From Alphaproteobacteria bacterium (GTDB taxonomy: Bacteria; Pseudomonadota; Alphaproteobacteria; Puniceispirillales; UBA1172), in NCBI GenBank assembly GCA_021296375.1, contig JAGWAQ010000038.1, forward strand, positions 1 to 12,404: a stretch of DNA of 12,404 nucleotides, written 5' to 3'. The position numbers were made by a program, and so were the translations under genes. The notes beneath the pieces were generated by a model, which had not been told where the DNA came from, searched no databases, and worked only from the letters and a program-made list of their open reading frames with translations. This document shows positions 1-8,155 of the stretch, piece after piece (the stretch's first letter is position 1; every line of letters begins with the position of its first letter).

Positions 1-1093
1 CTGTCGGAATCCTCCGTGACGGTGCTGAACAATCCGGCGCTGCTGAAAGCCTTGCCCACATTGCTGCGCAACACCAGCGTGGGGTTCCGCTACCGGCCAT
101 GGTTTGTGCTGAAAAACCTTGGCTGGTTTGCCCGCTTCCTCAGCTATTCCACCCGCAAGCGCACGCTCCATGCCGCCCATGCCCTGCGGAATTTGATGGT
201 GATTTCGCTCGACCGCCACAAACAACTCATCAAGGAAGCGAAGGTTGAGGATCTGTTCCGTTATCAGGGCTGGTTCAAAGTGTTTCGCAGCAAGGCGGCT
301 TTCGACAGTTTCAGGATTGATATGGAGATGATGGATGAAACCGGCGTCGCCTATTCCATCTATGACAAAGATCAGATCCGCCAGATCGAACCGGGACTAA
401 AGCCCATTTACGAAAAAGCCGTGATGGTGGATGACACTTGCGGTGTCACCAATCCGGCGCGATTGACCGATGCTTACGTCGCGTTGTTTGAAGCCGAAGG
501 CGGGACGGTATGCCGAGGCGGGGTGACAGGGCTTGCCGAAAGCGGCGGCGGCTGGACCATTTCCTTAAACGACCGCCGATCAAGTGGTGCTGTCGGCAGG
601 CGGCTGGTCGGCTGAAATCGCCTCATGGCTTGGGTATCGATTGCCGATGTTGTGGGAACGCGGTTATCACCGTCATCTTGAACCCGCCGATGCCCCGCCC
701 CTGAAACGTGCCGTCCATGATGTCGATGGCGGCTATGTCATGGTGTCGATGGAAACCGGTGTTCGCATCACCACGGGGGTTGAGATGGCGGATCGTGACG
801 CCCCGCGCAACTACGCCCAGCTTGACGCGTCGATCGCGGATGCCCGCGCGCAACACGGGTTCGGGGCGGAGGTGGATAAAGAACCCTGGATGGGCCGTCG
901 CCCCACCATGATCGACAGTCTGCCGGTGGTGGGGCCAGCCCCGCGCCACGACGGTCTGTATTTTAATTTTGGTCATCAGCACCTTGGCCTCAGCATGGCG
1001 CCTGGTTCTGCCCGGATTATTGCCGCCTTGCTGACCGGCGCGCCACCGCCGATCGACATCACGCCATTTTCCGCAACGCGGTTCCCCGTCTAA
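1..1093 (+). pseudogene. FAD-dependent D-amino-acid dehydrogenase-like oxidoreductase, 5' partial and frameshifted
   Basis: The reading frame is open from base 1, so the gene starts upstream and its N-terminal FAD-binding GxGxxG segment is not in the window. The first part reads in frame 1 until a TGA at 613-615. The rest continues in frame 2 up to TAA at 1091-1093. Frame 2 has a TAA at 566-568, so the shift must lie between about 569 and 590. Joining the frames restores a DAO-type segment, ADQVVLSAGGWSAEIA, and the typical C-terminal motif GHQHLGLSMAPGSARI. The family (DadA, glycine/D-amino-acid oxidases) deaminates D- or secondary amino acids to 2-oxo or imino acids with FAD. AAGGAG at 1093-1098 serves the next gene, so the two form one operon. 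The break may be a real mutation or a sequencing/assembly error; a 2-base loss near 574-577 would explain it. The substrate cannot be read from the sequence. Confidence 0.8.
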
Positions 1094-1105
1094 AGGAGAC
1101 CTCTC

Positions 1106-2260
1106 ATGACCCCGCCCCGTGGTTTTGACCGTTTTGAATTTGAAACTCGCCTGGCGCGTCTGCAAGGTGACATGGCGCTCGATGATCTTGACGCCCTGCT
1201 GCTGACGGAAGAGCATGACATCCGCTACATCACCGGTTTCATGACGCCGTTCTGGCAAAGCCCGACACGGCCATGGTTTGTGGTGGTGCCGCGCAACGGG
1301 TTGCCTGTCGCCGTCATCCCGTCGATCGGGCGTGAGGCGATGTCCCGCGGTTTTACCGGAGCCGTGCATTGCTGGCCCTCGCCCCTGGCGGAAGATGACG
1401 GCATCAGTCTGTTGGGGCAAGTCATCCGTGATCTGGTTGGCCGTCAACCGGTGCTGGGGATGATGATGGGCGCCGGCACAAAACTGATGATGCCGCTGAT
1501 GGATGTTGAGCTTTTGATCGACAGCATCGGGGCGCCGGAACTGGTCGACGCGACGGTCATCATGCAGGCGACACGGATGGTGAAATCCGAAGACGAGATC
1601 GCCAAGATCGCCCATGTTTGCGGGCTGATGAGCGGCGTCTTTGAGGCCCTGCCGACATGGGCAAGAACCGGCATGACCGTGGGTGAGGTGTTCACCCAAT
1701 TCAAGATCAAGGCGCTTGAAGCTGGCGTTGATGACGTGTCGTATCTGGTGGGGAATGCTGGCGCCGGCGGTTATGATGACATTATCTCCCCGCCGGGGCC
1801 GGTGCCTGTAGCGCAAGGTGATGTGCTGATGCTGGATACCGGTTCTGTCTGGGACGGGTATTTCTGTGACTTTGACCGCAATTTCGGTTTTGGGGAGGTT
1901 TCCGCCGAAGCTCGTGAAGCCTATGAATTGCTCTGGCAGGCGACGGAAGACGCGCTCACCAGCCTGAAGCCGGGGATGACGTCAGCTGAACTCTTCGGGG
2001 TGATGCAGAACCGCATCGGCGGCGACGATGACAGCGTCGGCCGCTATGGCCACGGGCTGGGCATCCAGTTGACGGAACCGCCCTCGCATATCAGCTGGGA
2101 TGAAACCGTCTTGCTGGAAAACATGGTCCTGACGCTTGAGCCTTCCATGGCCTTGCCCGGCGGCAAGATGATGGTTCATGAAGAAAACATCCTGCTGACC
2201 GCAGAAGGCCCCCGCCTGTTGACGACACGGGCGGCCCCTCAACTGCCGATTATTGGCTGA
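1106..2260 (+). CDS. M24 family metallopeptidase (Xaa-Pro dipeptidase/creatinase-like)
   Basis: A 384-residue protein with the two-domain layout of prolidase/creatinase enzymes: an N-terminal creatinase-like domain (about residues 8-150, including EEHDIRYITGF) and a C-terminal pita-bread domain. All five usual metal ligands are present: D244 and D255 (LDTGSVWDGYFCDFDRNF, spaced 11 apart), H316 (YGHGLG), E345 (LTLEPS) and E359 (VHEEN). It should therefore be a dinuclear-metal hydrolase, probably cytoplasmic since no signal peptide is visible. The ATG at 1106 is chosen because AAGGAG ends 7 bases upstream. It follows the broken FAD dehydrogenase by 12 bp and is probably co-transcribed with it. 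Substrate is unknown: a proline-containing dipeptide, a creatine-like compound or another C-N bond are all possible for this fold. It contrasts with the second M24 protein at 8156-9340, which has lost its metal ligands. Confidence 0.88.
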   Translation: MTPPRGFDRFEFETRLARLQGDMALDDLDALLLTEEHDIRYITGFMTPFWQSPTRPWFVVVPRNGLPVAVIPSIGREAMSRGFTGAVHCWPSPLAEDDGISLLGQVIRDLVGRQPVLGMMMGAGTKLMMPLMDVELLIDSIGAPELVDATVIMQATRMVKSEDEIAKIAHVCGLMSGVFEALPTWARTGMTVGEVFTQFKIKALEAGVDDVSYLVGNAGAGGYDDIISPPGPVPVAQGDVLMLDTGSVWDGYFCDFDRNFGFGEVSAEAREAYELLWQATEDALTSLKPGMTSAELFGVMQNRIGGDDDSVGRYGHGLGIQLTEPPSHISWDETVLLENMVLTLEPSMALPGGKMMVHEENILLTAEGPRLLTTRAAPQLPIIG

Positions 2261-2276
2261 CTATTTTTGCGCGCGA

Positions 2277-3281
2277 TCAATCCATCAGGCTGCGGATTTT
2301 TTCAACCAGCGGCGTGTTGATCTGGCGCGGGGCATCGGACAAGCGGTTTTTATGGCGACGTTCCCCCGGCAGGCGGACGCCTTCAAGGCCGGTCAATTTG
2401 GTGAAGAATCCGGCGCAATGCGACGCCCAGTCATCATGGGATGAAATGATTTTTGGTGACATCGCGAGGATGAACTGCCCCCCTTGCGGCGGGCCGCCAT
2501 CGCCATTGTCGCCTTCCTTGGCTTCAAACGAGAAATTCTCACCCACCAGACCAGCCGACAGCAGTTCCACCATCATGGCAATCGCGGAACCTTTGTAGCC
2601 CCCAAAAGGCAACAGCACCCCGCCATTGGCAATTTGCGAAGGATCGGTGGTCATCTCGCCGTCGGCGTTAAGGCCGGTGCCCATCGGCACATCATGGCCA
2701 TCCCGCGCGGCGATCTGGACTTCCCCCATCGCCATGGCGGCGGTGGCCATATCAAACACGACGGGGGTCGTGTCCGGACGTGGCCAGGCAAAGGACAGGG
2801 GGTTGGTGCCAAATAACGGTTTCGTTGCCCCTGCCGGCGCCACGGCGGGCATGTAAGGGGTGCAGGCCATGCCGACAAGACCACGTTCCGCAAGAAATTC
2901 AACTTCCGGCCAGAGCGCCGCCATATGGTGAACATGGGTGATGCCCAGCACAGCGATGCCGAACCTTGACGCGGCTTCAGCCAGCAGCGGCAGGCCGACC
3001 TCATGCGCTATCGGGGCGTAGCCATTGTCCCCGTGAAGACGGATCACCGCCGGCGTGATTTCCGTGGCGACAGGCTTGGCGTCCCCCTTGACCTTGCCTG
3101 ACCGCAGGGAGGCGACATAAGCGGGCAGACGGAACAACCCATGGGAATGGGAGCCGTCACGCTCGGCGTTATGGATGGTGGTGGACAGCGCCTTGGCGTT
3201 GGCGGCATCGGCGCCGTTTTTGGTCAGGCAGTCATGGGCAAGGGCGTAAATTTCATCAAGGGTAAGGGCGGTGGTGGACAT
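2277..3281 (-). CDS. Ldh2/malate-lactate dehydrogenase family oxidoreductase, possibly a cyclic-imine (piperideine/pyrroline-2-carboxylate) reductase
   Basis: A 334-residue NAD(P)-dependent oxidoreductase of the Ldh2 fold (malate, ureidoglycolate and imine reductase members). Family marks are SHG at 46-48 in ERDGSHSHGLFRLPAYV (the His of this motif is the usual acid/base residue), PLFGTNPLSFAWP near 155-167, FDMATA near 177, and FGGYKGSAIAMMVE in the C-terminal half. HHMAALWPEVEFLAERGLV near 118-137 resembles, from memory, DpkA-type delta1-piperideine/pyrroline-2-carboxylate reductases more than malate dehydrogenases. The exact substrate is inference. The frame is open to 3392, but the start at 3281 is preferred: the family N-terminus begins there and AGAGGAA lies just upstream at 3287-3293 on the minus strand. 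It is the second gene after the thiolase (59 bp gap), and is tail-to-tail with the M24 gene, 16 bp apart, with no clear terminator. Confidence 0.85.
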   Translation of the reverse strand: MSTTALTLDEIYALAHDCLTKNGADAANAKALSTTIHNAERDGSHSHGLFRLPAYVASLRSGKVKGDAKPVATEITPAVIRLHGDNGYAPIAHEVGLPLLAEAASRFGIAVLGITHVHHMAALWPEVEFLAERGLVGMACTPYMPAVAPAGATKPLFGTNPLSFAWPRPDTTPVVFDMATAAMAMGEVQIAARDGHDVPMGTGLNADGEMTTDPSQIANGGVLLPFGGYKGSAIAMMVELLSAGLVGENFSFEAKEGDNGDGGPPQGGQFILAMSPKIISSHDDWASHCAGFFTKLTGLEGVRLPGERRHKNRLSDAPRQINTPLVEKIRSLMD

Positions 3282-3340
3282 GGATTTTCCTCTGGCTATC
3301 AAGATGGTGGTGATGAAGATGGAACGAAAATAAAAACAGT

Positions 3341-4522
3341 TTACACCCGGGTGTCGATAATAACGCTGATGCCCTGACCGCCACCAATGCACATGGTGGC
3401 CATGCCAAAGCGCGCGTCGCGACGTTTCAATTCATGAACCAGTTTCGTCATGATGACCGCCCCGGTGGCGCCAACAGGGTGGCCAAGGGCAATCGCCCCG
3501 CCGTTGGGGTTAACGATCGCCGGGTCAAGGCCAAGCTGTTTGGTGACAGCGCAGGCCTGGGCGGCAAAAGCCTCGTTGCTTTCCACCACCTCAAGATCGC
3601 TGGCTTTCATGCCGGCTTTATCGAGCGCCATCTGGCTGGCGGGCACCGGGCCCATGCCCATAATGCGCGGGGCGACGCCGCCGAACCCGTAACTGACGAT
3701 CTTCGCCAATGGGGCCGCGCCGTGGGATTCCACCGCCGCGCCAGAGGCAAGGACAACCGCCGCCGCGCCATCGTTAATGCCGGAAGCATTGCCGGCGGTA
3801 ACGGAACCGTCTTTCTGGAACACCGCGCGAAGCCCCCCCAATTGCTCAAGGCTGGCGTCATCGCGGATATATTCATCGGTGTCAAAAGAACGGGTCTTGC
3901 GCCGTTCGGTGATCTCGACAGGGGTGATCTGGTCGTTGAAATATCCGGCATCGCGGGCCGCCGCCGCCCGCTGTTGGCTCATCAGGGCAAATTCATCCTG
4001 CTCTTGACGGGAAATGCCTTCATCGGCGGCGATGTTTTCCGCCGTGATCCCCATATGCCCAAGGCCAAACGGATCCTGCAACGCGCCCAGCATCATGTCA
4101 TGGACCTCGGCATCCCCCATCCGCACGCCCCAGCGCTGGCTTGGCAGAAGATGGCCGCCACGGCTCATCACCTCAACCCCGCCCGCAACGGCGGTGGCGG
4201 TATCCCCAAGCTGGATCAGTTGCGTGGCGCTGACAATGGCTTGAAGGCCGGAGCCGCAAAGCCGGTTGACGGTCAGGGCCGGGGCGCTTTCGGGCATGCC
4301 CGCGCCGATGGAAATGCAGCGCGAAATATACATGTCCCGCGCTTCGGAATGGATCACGTTACCGATCACCGCATGGCCGATGTCATCGGGTTTAAGGCCA
4401 CTGCGATCAATCGCGGATCGGACAATCGTGACCCCGAGATCAACCGGGGCTGTGTTTTTCAAACTGCCGCCAAAAGCACCGATGGCGGTCCGTGTCGCGG
4501 AAAGAAGATAGACGTCAGTCAT
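3341..4522 (-). CDS. Acetyl-CoA acetyltransferase (thiolase)
   Basis: A 393-residue thiolase with the complete catalytic set in the classic positions: nucleophile C89 in VNRLCGSGLQA, H348 in GGAIALGHPVGATGA and C378 in MCIGGGQG. Length and numbering match biosynthetic/degradative acetoacetyl-CoA thiolases. The reaction is reversible condensation/cleavage of 3-oxoacyl-CoA and acetyl-CoA; a role as 3-oxoadipyl-CoA or other 3-oxoacyl-CoA thiolase cannot be excluded. The frame is open to 4723, but MTDVYLLSATRT is the usual thiolase N-terminus, so the ATG at 4522 is chosen even though only a weak GAG-type ribosome site is visible. It heads a leftward pair with the Ldh2 gene and faces the oxidoreductase operon across a divergent spacer holding a plausible promoter for it. 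It may process acyl-CoA products of amino-acid or side-chain breakdown. Confidence 0.95.
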   Translation of the reverse strand: MTDVYLLSATRTAIGAFGGSLKNTAPVDLGVTIVRSAIDRSGLKPDDIGHAVIGNVIHSEARDMYISRCISIGAGMPESAPALTVNRLCGSGLQAIVSATQLIQLGDTATAVAGGVEVMSRGGHLLPSQRWGVRMGDAEVHDMMLGALQDPFGLGHMGITAENIAADEGISRQEQDEFALMSQQRAAAARDAGYFNDQITPVEITERRKTRSFDTDEYIRDDASLEQLGGLRAVFQKDGSVTAGNASGINDGAAAVVLASGAAVESHGAAPLAKIVSYGFGGVAPRIMGMGPVPASQMALDKAGMKASDLEVVESNEAFAAQACAVTKQLGLDPAIVNPNGGAIALGHPVGATGAVIMTKLVHELKRRDARFGMATMCIGGGQGISVIIDTRV

Positions 4523-4708
4523 GGCAAGCGCTCGTTCGTTGGAAATGAGATGCCGTATTGTGAAAGCCTCGCCGCTCTTCGTCAAACAATATCCTCCATT
4601 GCGGTTGCCCCTGCCCAGAAAAACCCTGAACAAAGCGAGGAATATCTCTTCCCCGATTATGGGAAACGGGCTAGCCTGATGGAGTGTATTGTTGCTGTGG
4701 GTAGAGCC
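4523..4708. promoter_or_regulatory. Divergent intergenic region between thiolase and indolepyruvate oxidoreductase
   Basis: This 186 bp spacer separates two diverging transcription units and must carry the promoters of both. It is visibly less GC-rich than the genes, with A/T runs around 4581-4600 and 4640-4660. No long inverted repeat or obvious operator stands out. Toward the thiolase there is a reasonable sigma70-like pair (listed separately). Toward the oxidoreductase I found no convincing -35/-10 pair. The frame of the oxidoreductase is open through this spacer, but this part does not resemble the protein family. Confidence 0.55.
4557..4585 (-). promoter_or_regulatory. Putative sigma70-type promoter for the thiolase-Ldh2 unit
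   Basis: On the minus strand TTGACG (4585-4580, 5 of 6 to the consensus -35) is followed after exactly 17 bases by CACAAT (4562-4557, 4 of 6 to the consensus -10). A start about 7 bases downstream would give a leader of roughly 28 nucleotides before the thiolase ATG. Position and spacing are good, but the -10 is imperfect and such matches arise by chance. Confidence 0.4.
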
Positions 4709-7700
4709 ATGTCTGGTGTTCAATTGTCCGATTGCTATACGGCCCGTTCGGGGCCAGCGCTGTTTAACGGCATGCAGGCCCTCGTGCGGCTGCTGCTTGA
4801 ACAGGCTCGGCTTGATCGTGACATGGGGTTGAACACCCGCGGCCTTGTGTCGGGCTATCCCGGATCACCGCTGGGGGGGCTGGACCTTGAGCTGGGCCGC
4901 GCGAAACCGTTTCTTGATGAAGATGGCATTGTCTTCCAGCCCGGGCTGAATGAAGAGCTGGCGGCCACCGCCCTTTGGGGAAGCCAGCATATCGGGCTTT
5001 ATGACGACAGCGTCTATGATGGTGTGTTCGGGCTTTGGTATGGCAAGGGCCCGGGGCTGGACCGGTCGATGGACGCCTTGCGTCATGCCAATCATGGCGG
5101 GGTTGCCCCTAAAGGCGGGATGGTGATCGCCGTGGGGGATGACCCGACGGGCAAATCGTCAACCCTTGCCTATCAATCGGATCAGACGTTTCAGGCTTTG
5201 GGGATACCGTATTTCTTCCCGCGGCGGGTTGAGGACATTATCCCCATGGGGCTGAAAGCCTTTGCCCTGTCGCGTCATGCCGGGGTTTGCGTCGGGCTGA
5301 AAATGGTGATCGATACCGCCGACGCCAATGTTATTCTTGAAACAAGTGCCCTGCGGCCTGAACTTGTTGCCCCGGCGGCGGCGGCGGATGTTCATGTGGG
5401 GCGGCATGACCACGCCAGCCTGCGCGAAGCCCGCTTGCACCAGTTGCGCTTGCCCGCCGCCCAGCACTGGCAACGCTGCAATCCCGTCAATCATGTCATG
5501 GGGGATGAGCCAGCGAATAAAAAGCTCGGGATTATCGCGGTCGGCAAGGCGGTGATTGAAACCCTTGAGAGTTTTCAGATTCTGGGGCTGGATGCGCCGC
5601 ATGACCACGGCATCGGGCTGTTTTCCGTCGCCATGCCCTGGCCGCTTGACCCCGGCCAGATTCGGGGGTTTGCCGAAGGCTATGACGAAATACTCGTGAT
5701 CGAGGAAAAGCGCGGGCTTGTCGAAGACCAGATCGCCAAGATTCTGATCAACACCCCTGACGCCCCGCGGCTTACCGGAAAGACCGCGCCTGATGGCGAA
5801 AGCCTGATGCCGCCGTTCGGGGAGCTGTCGGTGGAATTGATCACTTCCGCGCTGGCCCGCCGTGCCGCCGCCCTGGGGATGACGCTGGCGGCGGGGGAGG
5901 CTGCCCCTGACCTTGGCAACCTGCCGGCGATCGCAACACGCACGCCGTATTATTGCGCCGGGTGTCCGCATAATTCCTCAACGAAATTGCCCGGCGGGGA
6001 AATCGCGGGGATGGGCATCGGGTGCCATTCGATCAGCGGTTTTCTGACGCCGGATCAGATCACCAATTTCACCCAAATGGGGGGCGAAGGCGCGTTCTGG
6101 ATTGGCCGCGCGCCATTCTCAAGCCGTCACCATACGCTCCAGAACATGGGGGATGGCACCTATACCCATTCCGGCTACCTCGGGGTGCGGGCGGCGGTGG
6201 CGTCTGGCGTCAACATGACGTTTAAAATTCTTTATAATGATGCCGTCGCCATGACCGGCGGGCAGGATGCCATGGGCGGCTCAACCCCCGACGCCATGGC
6301 ACGGCAGATGATCGCCGAAGGGGTCAAGGCGGTGTCGGTGGTGGGGGATGACCCTGACGGCACCCGCTCAAGCGGCACCTGGCCCGAAGGCACGCAATTC
6401 CACCATCGCCGGGACCTCATCCAGGTGCAGGAAGATTTAAGCCGGGTCAAAGGCACGACAGCATTGCTCTATGTCCAGACCTGCGCGGCGGAATTGCGCC
6501 GTCGCCGCAAGCGCGGCAAGATCGCCGATCGCACCGAACGGCTGGTGATCAACGAAGCGGTCTGCGAAGGTTGCGGCGATTGCGCGGTGAAATCAAATTG
6601 CGTGGCGGTCAAGCCTGTCACCCATCCCGAAGGCATCAAACGGCAAGTCGACCAATCGGTCTGCAACAAGGATTACTCCTGCAACGAAGGGTTCTGCCCG
6701 AGCTTTGTCAGCGTCACCCCGAAAGGCGGCGTGGCGGAAGTGACGCGCCCGCAATTGCCAGCAACTGATGATAACGGCAAGACCCTGCCCATGCCGCCTG
6801 CCGCCAAGCGCGGCGTCAGCAATATTTTCATCGCGGGCATTGGCGGCACAGGGGTGTCGACCTTATCGGCGGTGCTGGTGATGGCGGCGCGGCTTGAGGG
6901 CATCCATGCCCAGGCCATGAACCTGACGGGCTTGTCCCAGAAAAACGGCGGCGTCACCTCACAGGTGCGGATGTCCCCTGACGTCAAGCTCGATGAGCGG
7001 ATGGTGCGCCTGCCGCCACGATCGGCTGATGTGCTGATCGGGTGTGACGCCGTGGTGGCGGCCAATGATCTGGCCTTGCGCTGTCTTCATGCCGATGACA
7101 GTTGGGCGGTTGTCAACGCGCGGGTGGACCCGGTGGGTGTCGCCGGTGTCGGGGCCGGGCATGTTGTTGATGACAGCCTGCTGATGGCGCGGTTCAGTGC
7201 CGTGATGAACCCTCAACATATCGCCCAGCATAATGTCTCGGATCTGGCGGAACGTCTGCTCGGCTCGACCACCACCGCCAATGTCATGCTGCTCGGGATG
7301 GCGATCCAGATGGGGCTGGTGCCGATCAGCATCGCCGCCATAACCGAAGCCCTGACCCTGAATGGCGTGCAGGTCGAGCAAAACCTCAACGCCCTGACCT
7401 GGGGGCGGTGGCTGGCCCATGACAGTGATCTCGTCCTGCGGCTGGCGGGGCTGGCATCGGATCAGCAGCAAAAGCTTGATGCCATGCCGGCGCCGGAAGC
7501 CATTGATTATTTCACCGCCAGGTTGACCGCTTACCATGACCAAAGCTACGCGGATCGTTATCGTCATCACATGAAGACCATGGGTGACGGGATGACAAGC
7601 CTGCCGCCCGAAGACCGGGACAAGCTGCTGCGCAAAGCCGCCCGCGCCGCCTATCGCGTCATGGCGATCAAGGATGAATACGAGGTCGCGCGGCTGATGA

Positions 7701-8146
7701 CGGCGCCGGAATTCAAAACCGGGCTGAAGGCGCAATTCGGGGATGGCGTGGCCTTGGCGTATAACCTTGCGCCGCCGATGATGGGCTGGCTGAAAAACCG
7801 CAACGGCACGCCGCGCAAGTTCCGCTTTGGGGGATGGATGGGTTCGGTCTTCGCCGTGCTGGCCAAAATGAAATTCTTGCGCGGCACCGCCCTTGATGTC
7901 TTCGGCTATTCGGCTGAACGCAAACGCGAGCTTGAGTTCCGTGACATGAGCCTTGAGCAGATGCAGCGCATGGCGACGGATGGGGCCGATGCCGACACCT
8001 GCGACGCGGTGCTGGAGGCGGTGCTGTCGGTGCGGGGGTATGGCTATGTCAAGGACGCGTCAATGACGGCCGCCATGACAGCGCTGGATGAGCTTTCCGC
8101 AGCGCGGTCGCCGCGCCAACTCAATGATAAGAAACACGCTTCATAG
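4709..8146 (+). CDS. Fused indolepyruvate ferredoxin oxidoreductase (IorA-IorB type)
   Basis: A 1145-residue single-chain 2-oxoacid oxidoreductase. These enzymes decarboxylate aryl- or branched-chain pyruvates to acyl-CoA using thiamine diphosphate and pass electrons to ferredoxin. Domains in order: pyrimidine-binding domain with SGYPGSPLGGLD (48-59); CAGCPHN (416-422) opening the TPP-binding domain, which carries GDGTYTHSG (482-490) and YNDAVAMTGGQ; an iron-sulfur segment with C619, C622, C625, C631 and further cysteines C652, C658, C663; the gamma domain with GIGGTG (710-715) and GLSQKNGGVTSQVR; and a C-terminal extension of about 250 residues typical of the fused form. The frame is open far upstream (to 3434), antisense to the thiolase, but ATG 4709 (MSGVQLSDCYTARSG) matches the family N-terminus; ATG 4679 is an alternative. 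The ribosome site is weak. First gene of the operon with doeA and doeB. Exact 2-oxoacid substrate unknown. Confidence 0.93.
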   Translation: MSGVQLSDCYTARSGPALFNGMQALVRLLLEQARLDRDMGLNTRGLVSGYPGSPLGGLDLELGRAKPFLDEDGIVFQPGLNEELAATALWGSQHIGLYDDSVYDGVFGLWYGKGPGLDRSMDALRHANHGGVAPKGGMVIAVGDDPTGKSSTLAYQSDQTFQALGIPYFFPRRVEDIIPMGLKAFALSRHAGVCVGLKMVIDTADANVILETSALRPELVAPAAAADVHVGRHDHASLREARLHQLRLPAAQHWQRCNPVNHVMGDEPANKKLGIIAVGKAVIETLESFQILGLDAPHDHGIGLFSVAMPWPLDPGQIRGFAEGYDEILVIEEKRGLVEDQIAKILINTPDAPRLTGKTAPDGESLMPPFGELSVELITSALARRAAALGMTLAAGEAAPDLGNLPAIATRTPYYCAGCPHNSSTKLPGGEIAGMGIGCHSISGFLTPDQITNFTQMGGEGAFWIGRAPFSSRHHTLQNMGDGTYTHSGYLGVRAAVASGVNMTFKILYNDAVAMTGGQDAMGGSTPDAMARQMIAEGVKAVSVVGDDPDGTRSSGTWPEGTQFHHRRDLIQVQEDLSRVKGTTALLYVQTCAAELRRRRKRGKIADRTERLVINEAVCEGCGDCAVKSNCVAVKPVTHPEGIKRQVDQSVCNKDYSCNEGFCPSFVSVTPKGGVAEVTRPQLPATDDNGKTLPMPPAAKRGVSNIFIAGIGGTGVSTLSAVLVMAARLEGIHAQAMNLTGLSQKNGGVTSQVRMSPDVKLDERMVRLPPRSADVLIGCDAVVAANDLALRCLHADDSWAVVNARVDPVGVAGVGAGHVVDDSLLMARFSAVMNPQHIAQHNVSDLAERLLGSTTTANVMLLGMAIQMGLVPISIAAITEALTLNGVQVEQNLNALTWGRWLAHDSDLVLRLAGLASDQQQKLDAMPAPEAIDYFTARLTAYHDQSYADRYRHHMKTMGDGMTSLPPEDRDKLLRKAARAAYRVMAIKDEYEVARLMTAPEFKTGLKAQFGDGVALAYNLAPPMMGWLKNRNGTPRKFRFGGWMGSVFAVLAKMKFLRGTALDVFGYSAERKRELEFRDMSLEQMQRMATDGADADTCDAVLEAVLSVRGYGYVKDASMTAAMTALDELSAARSPRQLNDKKHAS

Positions 8147-8150
8147 GAGG
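8145..8150 (+). promoter_or_regulatory. Strong Shine-Dalgarno of doeA overlapping the upstream stop codon
   Basis: A perfect AGGAGG begins inside the TAG stop (8144-8146) of the oxidoreductase and lies 5 bases before the doeA ATG at 8156. Ribosomes ending the first gene sit on this site, so doeA is probably translationally coupled to the oxidoreductase. This fixes the doeA start. Confidence 0.8.
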
Positions 8151-8155
8151 GTCTG

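Noticed and set aside
566..590. Programmed ribosomal frameshift in the dehydrogenase gene
   Set aside because: There is no slippery heptamer or stop-with-SD arrangement at the junction, and this family is not known for programmed shifts. Mutation or sequencing error is simpler.
623..1816. 397-codon open frame on the minus strand across the dehydrogenase and M24 genes
   Set aside because: It is rich in His, Arg and Gln with no family resemblance, and lies opposite two conserved coding regions. Such frames are expected opposite GC-rich genes.
2241..2276. Possible rho-independent terminator between the M24 gene and the Ldh2 gene
   Set aside because: There is a run of five T at 2264-2268 after a GCCGATTATTGGC stretch, but the stem would have only three or four pairs, too weak to call.
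4679..4708. Upstream ATG (4679) as the oxidoreductase start
   Set aside because: It adds ten residues that do not resemble the family N-terminus and has no better ribosome site. It is kept only as an alternative.
6959..7735. 258-codon minus-strand open frame inside the oxidoreductase
   Set aside because: It is antisense to conserved gamma-domain and C-terminal sequence, has His/Gln-rich composition and no ribosome site or neighbour to support it.
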